Source: Desulfobulbaceae bacterium (GTDB lineage: Bacteria; Desulfobacterota; Desulfobulbia; Desulfobulbales; SURF-16). From it: a DNA stretch of 64,000 nucleotides. Under the pieces are notes generated by a model that was not told the DNA's origin, ran no database searches, and saw nothing but the letters and a program-made list of their open reading frames with translations. This document shows, one piece after another, positions 38,280 through 46,987 of this stretch (positions within the stretch are counted from its first letter, which is position 1; the number at the start of each line of letters is the position of its first letter). Location: positions 1 through 64,000 of the forward strand of contig JAGXFQ010000008.1 of NCBI GenBank assembly GCA_024637145.1. The letters are read 5' to 3'. A program made the position numbers and the translations under genes.

Positions 38280-39915
38280 ACTGTTGCTCAAGCTCCTTAC
38301 GTAGCTTATTCCAGATCTTGCTATTTACTTTTATGGTTGCTTTTTCCTTAAGAAGATCAAGGAACTCGGTGCGGGCTGCTGCAAACTTTTCATCACTGAG
38401 CTTCTTGTCAATCTCCTCTTTTACCTGGGTGAAGGGCACGGGCATGGCTGGTCGGCGGTTCACCATTTTGGCCAGGGCAAAATTATTCTGCAGGGGAAAA
38501 GGCCTGCTCATCTCGCCCTTGTGCAGGGCAAGCAGGGGGCCTTGCAGGACAAGGTCCAGATGGCTGACGGGGACTTGCTGCACAGGCAGGCCGCCGGGAA
38601 AATGCTTGGCCGCAACCGCAAAGAAATCCTCACCCCGGGTGATCTCCTGCCGCATGCGATTAATAAGCTCCTCTTCCCCCTCCACAATGGCATAGCTTAT
38701 CATCTCCGGCAGAGAAAATTTCTGCAGATTCTCTTCATAATAGGCCCTGGCCTCTGCCTCGGCCACCAGGGCCTGGGGCCTGATGTACCGTTTTTCCATT
38801 TCCCTGGTGAGCCGATGGTTGCGGTAAAACTGATAGGTGGCAGCAAAAGGGGCCTGCTCTTCATAATGGCGATCCATGGCCTCCCAGGAAATCAGGGTCT
38901 GGGCCAGCATATTGGCCACCACCCTTTTTTTCAGGACTTCCGACTCCTCCGGGCTGAACTTATACTGCTTCCTGAACTGGCGTTCCCTGGCAATCATGGC
39001 CTGCAGGGCGCCGGCACTGATGTCACCCTGAGTCGTCTTGATCACGGCCCTCTCTGAGGTTTCCAGGTCCAGGGGGAGATCGCCGATGGTGGCCAGAAAT
39101 TCTTCATCAACAACCACCTGGTATTTCTTCTTCAACTCTTCAACCAGTTTGAACGTGAGCTCGGCGCTGATCTGGTCTCTGACCTTTGCCTGAATTCCCG
39201 CCTTGACCTTGGCAAAATCCTCCTCTTCCGGCCCTTTTTCCGCCACAAAATGGAGGATAATGAAATGCTTGCCCATGGCCCGGGGGGGCGTTATGAAACC
39301 CGGGCTGCTTCCCTTTAAGGAGGAGAGCCACTCTTCCTGGATCTGGGGATAGCGCAGCCATTTGGACTCATAATAAAGAGGACCGCCATCCTTGGCCGGT
39401 AATGCCTGCAAATCCGCCATCGAGGTCGCACCGCCGCGCAGGGCCGCGCCCTTTGCAGCGGCCTGGGCCTCGGTGGCAAAGAAAAAGACCGCGATCTGCC
39501 AACGGGGACAATACTCCTTTTCATAGACGGCCCACAACTCTTCCCTGGTGGGCTTGATTCTGGAGTCCACCTCCTCGTTTTTGAGGATCATCAAGGCCCG
39601 GACCTTGAGAAAGGTCTCCACCTTGCGCTGAAAGCCCGGCTCCGTGTCCAGCTGCATGCGAAGGCCTTCCTGGGCCAGGAGCTGCCAGTCAAGAAAGGAA
39701 TCAGGAGACGCCGGCAGGGGCATATTTTCTTCCTGCCAGTTCTGCCACCAATCCCGGTAATCCTGGACGGTAAACGGCTCCCCGTCGATGGTCAACAGCG
39801 GCGCCTCATCCCAAAACCAGGCCCTGGCCTCATGAGTGGTACCGCCCACCAAAACAAGGAGACAAAGGAGCAAGCGCGTCAATCCGAACATACCAATAAT
39901 CCTTTTTCTTCCCAT
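38257..39915 (-). CDS. SurA/PpiC-type peptidyl-prolyl isomerase, exported
   Basis: Signal peptide; EEELINRMRQEITRGEDFFAVAAKHFPGGLPVQQVPVSHLDLVLQGPLLALHKGEMSRPF parvulin-like core; a second copy-like region upstream. Confidence 0.82.
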   Translation of the reverse strand: MGRKRIIGMFGLTRLLLCLLVLVGGTTHEARAWFWDEAPLLTIDGEPFTVQDYRDWWQNWQEENMPLPASPDSFLDWQLLAQEGLRMQLDTEPGFQRKVETFLKVRALMILKNEEVDSRIKPTREELWAVYEKEYCPRWQIAVFFFATEAQAAAKGAALRGGATSMADLQALPAKDGGPLYYESKWLRYPQIQEEWLSSLKGSSPGFITPPRAMGKHFIILHFVAEKGPEEEDFAKVKAGIQAKVRDQISAELTFKLVEELKKKYQVVVDEEFLATIGDLPLDLETSERAVIKTTQGDISAGALQAMIARERQFRKQYKFSPEESEVLKKRVVANMLAQTLISWEAMDRHYEEQAPFAATYQFYRNHRLTREMEKRYIRPQALVAEAEARAYYEENLQKFSLPEMISYAIVEGEEELINRMRQEITRGEDFFAVAAKHFPGGLPVQQVPVSHLDLVLQGPLLALHKGEMSRPFPLQNNFALAKMVNRRPAMPVPFTQVKEEIDKKLSDEKFAAARTEFLDLLKEKATIKVNSKIWNKLRKELEQQYESKENK

Positions 39916-40481
39916 AATATTAAAATTTCCTTCAGCATTTTTTTGCCAAGCTGGCTGACGCTGTTGCTCAGACCAAAATGCATTATTTTACGATAATCCG
40001 TACCCTGCTTACCATGGTATGTGGTCCACAACAACGTGCCGTCCTTACCACTATAGACGTGCAGCTGAATTTTCAAGCGGGGATTAACCCGCTCCCCCTG
40101 CACCTGCTCCTCCATTTCCAGGATTTCCCCCCCCACCAGGATATCGACCCCCAGACGCGAAGCAATAATCCGCATCTGCTCCGGGCTGGGCCAGATCCAG
40201 GGGCGGAGCCGCAATTCCCGGTAAATCAGCCGGACATCGCCCTCCAGGGCCAGATGCCAGGGCCGCTGACTCACCAGCTCGGCCAGCAGGACCCTGTAGA
40301 GGATCCTCTCCCCCTGGTCATAACCGCTTCTGTTGACAAAGGGCAAAACCCCGACCCTGCAGGCCTGGACCGGCGGGGCAACTTTAAACTCCTGCACAGA
40401 GGGTCTGGTGCTGCTGCAACCGGAGAGGAGATGGAGACACAGGAATGCCATGCCCATGAGGGTCAAAAATCTTGGGTCCAT
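39879..40481 (-). CDS. CsgG-like lipoprotein
   Basis: LSGCSS lipobox; RVGVLPFVNRSGYDQGERILYRVLLAELV...GVDILVGGEILEMEEQVQGERVNPRLKIQLHVYSGKDGTLLW. Confidence 0.72.
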   Translation of the reverse strand: MDPRFLTLMGMAFLCLHLLSGCSSTRPSVQEFKVAPPVQACRVGVLPFVNRSGYDQGERILYRVLLAELVSQRPWHLALEGDVRLIYRELRLRPWIWPSPEQMRIIASRLGVDILVGGEILEMEEQVQGERVNPRLKIQLHVYSGKDGTLLWTTYHGKQGTDYRKIMHFGLSNSVSQLGKKMLKEILILWEEKGLLVCSD

Positions 40482-41986
40482 ATCTCGTGTAATGCTGTCT
40501 TTTTTTCTTGGGCACCCGTCAATAATCCGGCCTCAGCCTCTGTTTCTTTCTCCTTTACAGAAACCAGGGCAGCAACATGGCGGCGCAACCGGTTGCCCAA
40601 CATATCCTGGGCAGAGAGCTGGTAGCTTATATCTTGGCCGGCCACCATGGCCAGGGGCAGCAGCAGGCGGCGCGATTCTTCCGTCCCGCTGCTTTCCGAA
40701 AGCAGATCGCCCCTTTGATTGTGAATTTGGAGACGCCAATAGGCCAGGGGGATATCTCCTGTATATTCAAGATCCAGGGCAAGGCTTTTCCCCACCTCTT
40801 TCATGACCAGGGCCATTTGGGGTTCCTGGCGGATGACCTGAATGCTTTCTGCCGTTTGGGCGCTATTACCGGCCCGGTCCCATACCGTGAAACCAATATT
40901 GTAAAATCCATCCGCCACCAATGCCCCGTTTTTGCCCTGACCCCACCAGGAAAAGCGCGCTGGCAAGTTATGCCGGCCATCATCGGTCATCACTTCGGCA
41001 CCTTTGTCATCGCGCACGGTGATCAGCCAGCGGCTGATGGGCTCCGGTTTTTTCAGGCGCGGCATGATAATCACTCTTTTCTGCAGGACCGTAATCCCGT
41101 TAAGCTCCTGGCCCTTGAGCTCCAAATCTAACATGGGCGCCTGGCCATCAACGACATAGCTGCCCACCAGCACCTCCTGCTGCTCTCCGGCATCGGCACT
41201 GGAAACAGCCACGGTGACCGGGTAGCTCTCATTTTTTGCCGCCGCCGGCCAAGAGGCCACGAAGTTCTTTTCATCCTTCTGGTATCTGGCCTCAATAATC
41301 CTCTCGTCAACAAAGATGGAAACCGACGTCTTAAAAAGATCGGCCGGCAGGCCACCTACCTTGAGGCGACAATAAATCATATCCCCGGGCTTGACGATTT
41401 CCGGCCCCAGAACAACAGACTCCAGGGCATCACGGACTGCAAGAGGTCGACCATAGTCCTGGAGATCAGCAGGAATGGTGCGCAACGCCTCCTCCACCAC
41501 CTGCGCCTCCAGTTCCGCCATGTCCCGGAGCTGTGCCAAGCCCAGGAGGCCGATTTCATCGGCACCGCACAGCTCCACATTGTGCGCCCAGAGTAGCCGG
41601 GCATCTTTGGTGCGGATCAATTGCAGGGTGAGGCCAAGGGCGAAGGGTCTCTTGTCCCGCCGCTGGGTAACAACCCCTAAAACCAGATATTCAATCCCCA
41701 GCTCGTCATGGAGCCGGCGGACATAAGAGGAGCCGAGATACCCCAGCCACCGCACCCTGTTTTTCACCATAAAGGCAATGATCTCCTCCCGGGGCACCAT
41801 GCTGAAGCCGCGGTCCCGCATGCCATCCCGGACCTGACCGGTAAGGGCAAGGTTGAGGCCGTTAGCCCCCTGGCTCAGATCTTCCAGGGGCAAAACAGCA
41901 ATCCGGCCGCTCTGACTGAACCCGACCTGAGGGAACAGACCGGCAACCAGCAAAACAAGCAGTATGAGGATTTTATGACGAGCCAT
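40463..41986 (-). CDS. CsgG-like N-terminal domain fused to Ig/FlgD-like domain
   Basis: RIAVLPLEDLSQGANGLNLALTGQVRDGM...IEYLVLGVVTQ...LQLIRTKDARLLW; C-terminal FSWWGQGKNGALVADGFYNIGFTVWDRAGN. Confidence 0.7.
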   Translation of the reverse strand: MARHKILILLVLLVAGLFPQVGFSQSGRIAVLPLEDLSQGANGLNLALTGQVRDGMRDRGFSMVPREEIIAFMVKNRVRWLGYLGSSYVRRLHDELGIEYLVLGVVTQRRDKRPFALGLTLQLIRTKDARLLWAHNVELCGADEIGLLGLAQLRDMAELEAQVVEEALRTIPADLQDYGRPLAVRDALESVVLGPEIVKPGDMIYCRLKVGGLPADLFKTSVSIFVDERIIEARYQKDEKNFVASWPAAAKNESYPVTVAVSSADAGEQQEVLVGSYVVDGQAPMLDLELKGQELNGITVLQKRVIIMPRLKKPEPISRWLITVRDDKGAEVMTDDGRHNLPARFSWWGQGKNGALVADGFYNIGFTVWDRAGNSAQTAESIQVIRQEPQMALVMKEVGKSLALDLEYTGDIPLAYWRLQIHNQRGDLLSESSGTEESRRLLLPLAMVAGQDISYQLSAQDMLGNRLRRHVAALVSVKEKETEAEAGLLTGAQEKKTALHEIWTQDF

Positions 41987-42003
41987 TCTTTTTGTGGATA
42001 ACC

Positions 42004-42585
42004 TCAGCGTGGAATAGTGGCCAACATTTTATCAATCAAGGTCAGGGTGAGTTCAAAGGATCCCACCGAGGCCAGACCAAAAAGACGCCGCCAGACCGAA
42101 TCACCACTTTCGTTGCCACTGGCCTGCCAGATCACCAAACCGCTCTCCACTTCCAGCAGACGCAGAGTGACTGACAGCTCAGGATAGACCACCGACCCTT
42201 TCCGGCCCTCATCGGCAAGATCAATGGTCCCCAGCATGACCGCCTGGATATTAAGGCGCTGCCCCAAACGCTGCAGGGCCTGCCGATCCAGCGGCTTACC
42301 CGGATCTATGGCTTCCTCGTGGAGAAGGCTGTCCACCACCCCCTTGTCCACCACATCAAAAATTCCCCGGCTAAGAAGCTGCGTCATGGTGATATTCCGG
42401 ACCCGTTCCGGGGCATATTCATCTTTGCTGTTGTTTTCCAGGGGCAGCACGGCAATGCTTTTGACAAAACCAATATCTATATTTTCCCTGCTGAAACTTT
42501 CCAGCCCCGCTCCCCGCCTCGCACAGCTCGTGGTGGCACTGAGGATCAGCAGCAGCAGAATGAAAGAAATCCTCTTCGTAATCAT
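42004..42585 (-). CDS. CsgG-like lipoprotein
   Basis: MITKRISFILLLLILSATTSCARRG lipobox; IAVLPLENNSKDEYAPERVRNITMTQLLSRGIFDVVDKGVV...IQAVMLGTIDLADE...LRLLEVESGLVIWQ. Confidence 0.75.
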   Translation of the reverse strand: MITKRISFILLLLILSATTSCARRGAGLESFSRENIDIGFVKSIAVLPLENNSKDEYAPERVRNITMTQLLSRGIFDVVDKGVVDSLLHEEAIDPGKPLDRQALQRLGQRLNIQAVMLGTIDLADEGRKGSVVYPELSVTLRLLEVESGLVIWQASGNESGDSVWRRLFGLASVGSFELTLTLIDKMLATIPR

Positions 42586-42823
42586 ATATACCTCAGTATC
42601 ATATATCGTCCACCCTACCCTGGTTCCGCCGTTGGCCCTCTGCAACTGCGCCATCTGAAACAGCCGGCCGCCACCACTCGATCTTTTCATTATCTTTTTG
42701 GTGCGACAGCCGAGAAAAAAACGAACAAAAAAAATTTCACTCTCTTCCGTGCATTGCTGGGCAAGGTTTTAAAATAATATGAGCGCCGCACCGTCCTCTC
42801 GGCATCCACCCTGCGTCTCCCTC

Positions 42824-44887
42824 TTACATAGCAGAGAACCTGGCCACCAGTTGCGACTGTACCTGCCACTCCTCCTGCTCCTTGCTCTCCGAATAACTGC
42901 CGGTGCCCTGCAGAGTAAAATGGGGCCCCAGGGACCAACTGCCAAAAAGAGTATACCTCTCCACCTGTTCCTCTGCTTTTGCATAGACATAATTCATGGA
43001 AAACTGGGTGGTACTGGTGGGCGCCAGGGCAAGAGAGAGAGACGCCCCTTCACTTTGGCTGTCACTGTCCTGCCACTCCTTATGGCCTGAGGCATGGAGT
43101 GACAGCATGTCGCTGGCGCGCCAGTTGAGGCCTAGATTCGTTCCCACGGTCTCGGTGCCGGCATCACCCAGGGTCTGCTGATAATCCGTGGTCAGATCGG
43201 CGATAAGCCCCGGCACCAGACGGGCAGTGAGGGCAAGGCGGCCATGATAATTTCTGGTAGTCAGGTCGCTGTCATCCTGTTTGCTCTGACCATAGTTGAG
43301 ATCAAGACTGCCGTCCAGATCCGGGTAGAGGGCTGCCGTGGTATAGAGGCCGATGTTATGATTAACCGACCGGCGCTCAGAGCCCTCATATGCCTCCGTC
43401 CGGGTAAGTCCCATATTGACATCCATGGTCTCCAGGGGGATGGCATTCATATTGAGGGTGTAAGAACGGCTGGTGGATTCATCGGCCTCACCGGTCCGGG
43501 ATCGTGATTCATTGATGCCAAGGCTGGTGTTCAGGGCGACCAGGGTCTGCCATTGCAGATGACCGCCCTGGTTAGAACGGTCATAGTCAACCCCTGAACC
43601 ATATTCACCCTCCTCAAAAGAGAGGTTATAGGTGAGGGAAAGATCCTCGGCGAGCCGGGCCCTGAGATACAGGTCAGAGATCATGCTGGACGAGACAGAG
43701 GTGAGCTCTACCTCACCCGTCCCTGAAACCTCACGATAGGCCTCGATTTCCGAGAAATCCACCGTGGCCAGGGGACTTGCGGTAATCACCAGCTTCAGCC
43801 AGAGATGATTAAGGGCTGGCAGAGGAAATTCAAAACGGTTTTCAGCGCTCTTATATACGAAGGGTTGCGAGGTGGATTTGAGCTGCCAATCGGTGCCATT
43901 ATCACTGGTATAGAGGGCAAAAGTGAAGCCGGCGGCCACGGTGGCCTTATCAAGGGTGGTGTAGAGATAGATCGCGTCAATGATCTTAAAATCCGCCTTG
44001 ATGGCAATATTATGGGGCGGCACATCAATACCGTTGGTGGAAACGGCAGAGGCGGTGGTCAAATCGCCATCATGGAGGGCCGCGACGGTCGACAGCTCGT
44101 TAGTCGTAGTTAAAGGGGTGGAATCAAAGCCATGCAGGACCTGGGAGAGGCTCTGGCGAATCAGGGCCGTGGTTGCGTTTCCCAGCGAGGTCGTCGTTAT
44201 ATCGCGGGTTTCAGAGTATTGCTGGGCAACACCAATCGTCAAACGGTTTTGCCAGAAACCATGATCCGCCTCCAGACGGGCAAAGTTACTGGTACTATCA
44301 CTTTGCCGGTCAGTAACGATATTATCATATCTGCGGTGGTTATAATTATAATAGGCCTTAAAAAGCTCCAGGTCCCAATCCAGGGCCAGGCTGTCGTTTT
44401 GAGAGGCATTCTCGGTCAATTTCGGAAAAGTATCATCCTCTTGAAAGTCTTCACCATAGGTGGCCCGCAGATTCGGCACAAACCGCTTCTGCCAGGAACT
44501 GGCCCATACCGCCTCCCAGGTTGCCCTCTGCTGATCAGCAGAGACAGAATGCCGCTGCTGAGAGGCAGAACCAGAAAGTTCAAAGAGAAAGAGGTCATTG
44601 TTGATGCCAAAGCGCAGGCTAGGGTCAACACTCTGGCTATCATACTCTTGCCGCCAACCACGACTATACCGAATTGACTCTTGCAGGGACATGGTCTCGG
44701 TAACCTCCTGTTTCAGGCCCAGGGTGTAGGTGATAAAATACTCATCACTGGCACCCTCATCCTTGCCATCACGGTGAGACCAATTGGCCGTAATGTCCTG
44801 ACCAGCCCCGGCCACCCCGGGCAGGGTCAGGACAAGACAAAGAAGTGACAGGAAAATAAGGTGGTGAGATTGTTTGCCCTGCCGCAT
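42824..44887 (-). CDS. Outer-membrane beta-barrel (porin-like) protein
   Basis: Signal peptide; long amphipathic alternating strands (e.g. LGLNWRASDMLSLHASGHKEW, TQFSMNYVYAKAEEQVERYTLFGSWSLGPHFTLQGTGSYSES); no CXXCH. Confidence 0.8.
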   Translation of the reverse strand: MRQGKQSHHLIFLSLLCLVLTLPGVAGAGQDITANWSHRDGKDEGASDEYFITYTLGLKQEVTETMSLQESIRYSRGWRQEYDSQSVDPSLRFGINNDLFLFELSGSASQQRHSVSADQQRATWEAVWASSWQKRFVPNLRATYGEDFQEDDTFPKLTENASQNDSLALDWDLELFKAYYNYNHRRYDNIVTDRQSDSTSNFARLEADHGFWQNRLTIGVAQQYSETRDITTTSLGNATTALIRQSLSQVLHGFDSTPLTTTNELSTVAALHDGDLTTASAVSTNGIDVPPHNIAIKADFKIIDAIYLYTTLDKATVAAGFTFALYTSDNGTDWQLKSTSQPFVYKSAENRFEFPLPALNHLWLKLVITASPLATVDFSEIEAYREVSGTGEVELTSVSSSMISDLYLRARLAEDLSLTYNLSFEEGEYGSGVDYDRSNQGGHLQWQTLVALNTSLGINESRSRTGEADESTSRSYTLNMNAIPLETMDVNMGLTRTEAYEGSERRSVNHNIGLYTTAALYPDLDGSLDLNYGQSKQDDSDLTTRNYHGRLALTARLVPGLIADLTTDYQQTLGDAGTETVGTNLGLNWRASDMLSLHASGHKEWQDSDSQSEGASLSLALAPTSTTQFSMNYVYAKAEEQVERYTLFGSWSLGPHFTLQGTGSYSESKEQEEWQVQSQLVARFSAM

Positions 44888-44963
44888 CTCCCTGTCCTTT
44901 CCTTCTGTCACTGTTTCACAATGGCATCATCCTTTTCGCCGGAAATCCGCCCCCTGGCCTGGG

Positions 44964-46721
44964 TTACCTGCTGGGTTTAATCAAAGGCTTATTCCGGTCA
45001 TAACCTTTGGGGGCATGGCAACCCACCACGCAGGTGGCGCCGTTCTTGGTTTTAGTGAGGGCTATGGGATAAGACCAGGCGCCAAAGGGCACCTCCTCGC
45101 GGATATGCTTCGCCTGGGTGCTGGCATGGGGGTCATGGCAGGCGATACAGCTCCGCCCCTTCTTCATGTTGACATGAAAATAATGGAGATTATATTCCCC
45201 GTCCCTGAAGTTGGTGAGGGTCTTGGTGAATTTCTTCTTGGCGATATCCTTGTTGTGACAGCCGAAACAGAGCTCATAATTCTCCGGTCGGTATTCTTTG
45301 TAGAACTCCTCGGGAAAATACTTGGAAAGTATCCGGGTGTTATTAGAGCCATGGACATCATGGCAGGCCATACAGTCACCGGTCTGCACCGGGCCATGGC
45401 GGAAATCACTGCCGGCCACCTGGTCGGCCAGCTCATCATGGCAGGTGAAACAGAGCTCCTCGGTGCTCTTCTTCAACATGGATTTGACGTCTGAGGAATG
45501 GGCCCGATGACAGTCGGTACAGCGACCCTGCTCCACGGGCTGATGCTTGAATTTGGAGTTCTTGATGGTATCATAGAGCTTTGGATTATTCTGCTCATGG
45601 CAATCGGCGCAGAGCTGGCTGCCCTCCTTGTGGAGCTGGAAGCGCGCCTCGGAGCTGTGGGGATCATGACATTTATTGCAATCCTCTGCCACCGGGGCAT
45701 GGACATACTTCATGGAAAATTCCTGCTGCCGGTCCTTGTGGCACTGAAAACAGACCTCGCCCTTGGCCGGCGAGGCGATGAGCAGGCTTTTATGTTTACC
45801 GGCATGGGGTTTATGGCAGGCAATACAGTCACCAGAGCCCACCGGGCCGTGGCGATGGCTCTTGGTGAAGATTTGGGATTCATGGCAGTTAAAACAGAGA
45901 CTGCTGACACTGGCGCCATTACCCCGCAGCTGAAAACGCATGGCCGACTCATGGGGGTTATGGCAGGAGACGCAGCCCTCCTTCACCGGGGCATGGATAA
46001 CGCTATCATCAAACTCCTCTATCTTGGCCTGGTGGCAGACCACGCAGAGGTCCCGACCGGTGCGGGCGATGGCCATGGGATTATAGGAACCGTGGGGGTT
46101 ATGGCAGGAAATGCAGATCCCGGCGCCCACCGGACCATGGACGTGGGCGCTCTTGCCCATCTCCGTATGACAGCCGGTGGTACAGGTGGAGCGGGCCGGC
46201 ACGATACGCTTGAAATTATAGTCGCCCCGCCGCAGCCTATGGCATTCCTGACAGTTGAGCTCCGAGGGGTTGGAGTGGACATAAAAACGTTTGAATCCTT
46301 GGGGGGCGGCCTGGCCCTTTTTCAAGGCGTCAGGCTGCAGATAATAGACATGGAGGCTCTGCTGCTGCTTGCCGTGGGAGAGGGTGATGGTATTATCTCC
46401 CTTATCCAGGCTCACCATGACCCCGAAGGCCTTGTTCTCCACCTTGATCTTATTTTTGGGGGCCTTATTCTTGACGCCCTTGATCTCCAGCTGGCTGATG
46501 GTGGCGTCACTGACAATACCGGCCAAAAAGAGCTCTTTTTCCGTGACCCAAACCTTATCGGGGGGGGAAACCACGGTGATGGCGTCGGCGGCCATGGCAG
46601 GGGCGCCGTTGCTGGAAAACAGGCCGGCCAGCAGCAGGACCAAGGCCATCACCATAACGGGCCGGCGGCCCATCTCTCCAGCACTTTGCGTAACTCCTTT
46701 CAAGGTCTCTCCTTCCAGCAT
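44964..46721 (-). CDS. Exported multiheme c-type cytochrome (14 CXXCH plus two CX3CH) with N-terminal Ig-like domain
   Basis: 14 CXXCH counted, plus CTTGCH and CVVGCH; N-terminal ITVVSPPDKVWVTEKELFLAGIVSDATISQLEIKG...LDKGDNTITL. Confidence 0.92.
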   Translation of the reverse strand: MLEGETLKGVTQSAGEMGRRPVMVMALVLLLAGLFSSNGAPAMAADAITVVSPPDKVWVTEKELFLAGIVSDATISQLEIKGVKNKAPKNKIKVENKAFGVMVSLDKGDNTITLSHGKQQQSLHVYYLQPDALKKGQAAPQGFKRFYVHSNPSELNCQECHRLRRGDYNFKRIVPARSTCTTGCHTEMGKSAHVHGPVGAGICISCHNPHGSYNPMAIARTGRDLCVVCHQAKIEEFDDSVIHAPVKEGCVSCHNPHESAMRFQLRGNGASVSSLCFNCHESQIFTKSHRHGPVGSGDCIACHKPHAGKHKSLLIASPAKGEVCFQCHKDRQQEFSMKYVHAPVAEDCNKCHDPHSSEARFQLHKEGSQLCADCHEQNNPKLYDTIKNSKFKHQPVEQGRCTDCHRAHSSDVKSMLKKSTEELCFTCHDELADQVAGSDFRHGPVQTGDCMACHDVHGSNNTRILSKYFPEEFYKEYRPENYELCFGCHNKDIAKKKFTKTLTNFRDGEYNLHYFHVNMKKGRSCIACHDPHASTQAKHIREEVPFGAWSYPIALTKTKNGATCVVGCHAPKGYDRNKPLIKPSR

Positions 46722-46910
46722 ATTTCCCCCCATTTGTCAGGCAGCGAACCAACCGCGGCAATCAGCAAGGACCCCCCAGCGCTCTAGCGGTGGCCACCCT
46801 ACCCAAATTCAAAACAGCAAAAATCCGGCAACGATCACTCCTGCAGGTAGACAGCAGCCCTTTTTTGGGCGGGCAGGCGCGCTCCTTCCGGCACATAAAC
46901 AAGGAACATC

Positions 46911-46956
46911 AAAACACCGCAGCGGCCCATGCATCCGGAGCCGTTGCGGTGTTTTT
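46911..46956. terminator. GC-rich hairpin with T tract between two cytochrome genes
   Basis: ACACCGCAGCGGC...GCCGTTGCGGTGTTTTTT; 13-bp stem with one mismatch; longer T tract on + strand, TTTT on - strand. Confidence 0.65.
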
Positions 46957-46987
46957 TCAGCACAGGCGCTGTCAAACCATCGTGGGA

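Noticed and set aside
45498-46787. 429-aa plus-strand ORF antisense to the 14-heme cytochrome
   Set aside because: Shadow ORF; the minus strand has clear CXXCH repeats and a signal peptide. The repetitive MAGxT-type translation is the complement of the heme motifs.
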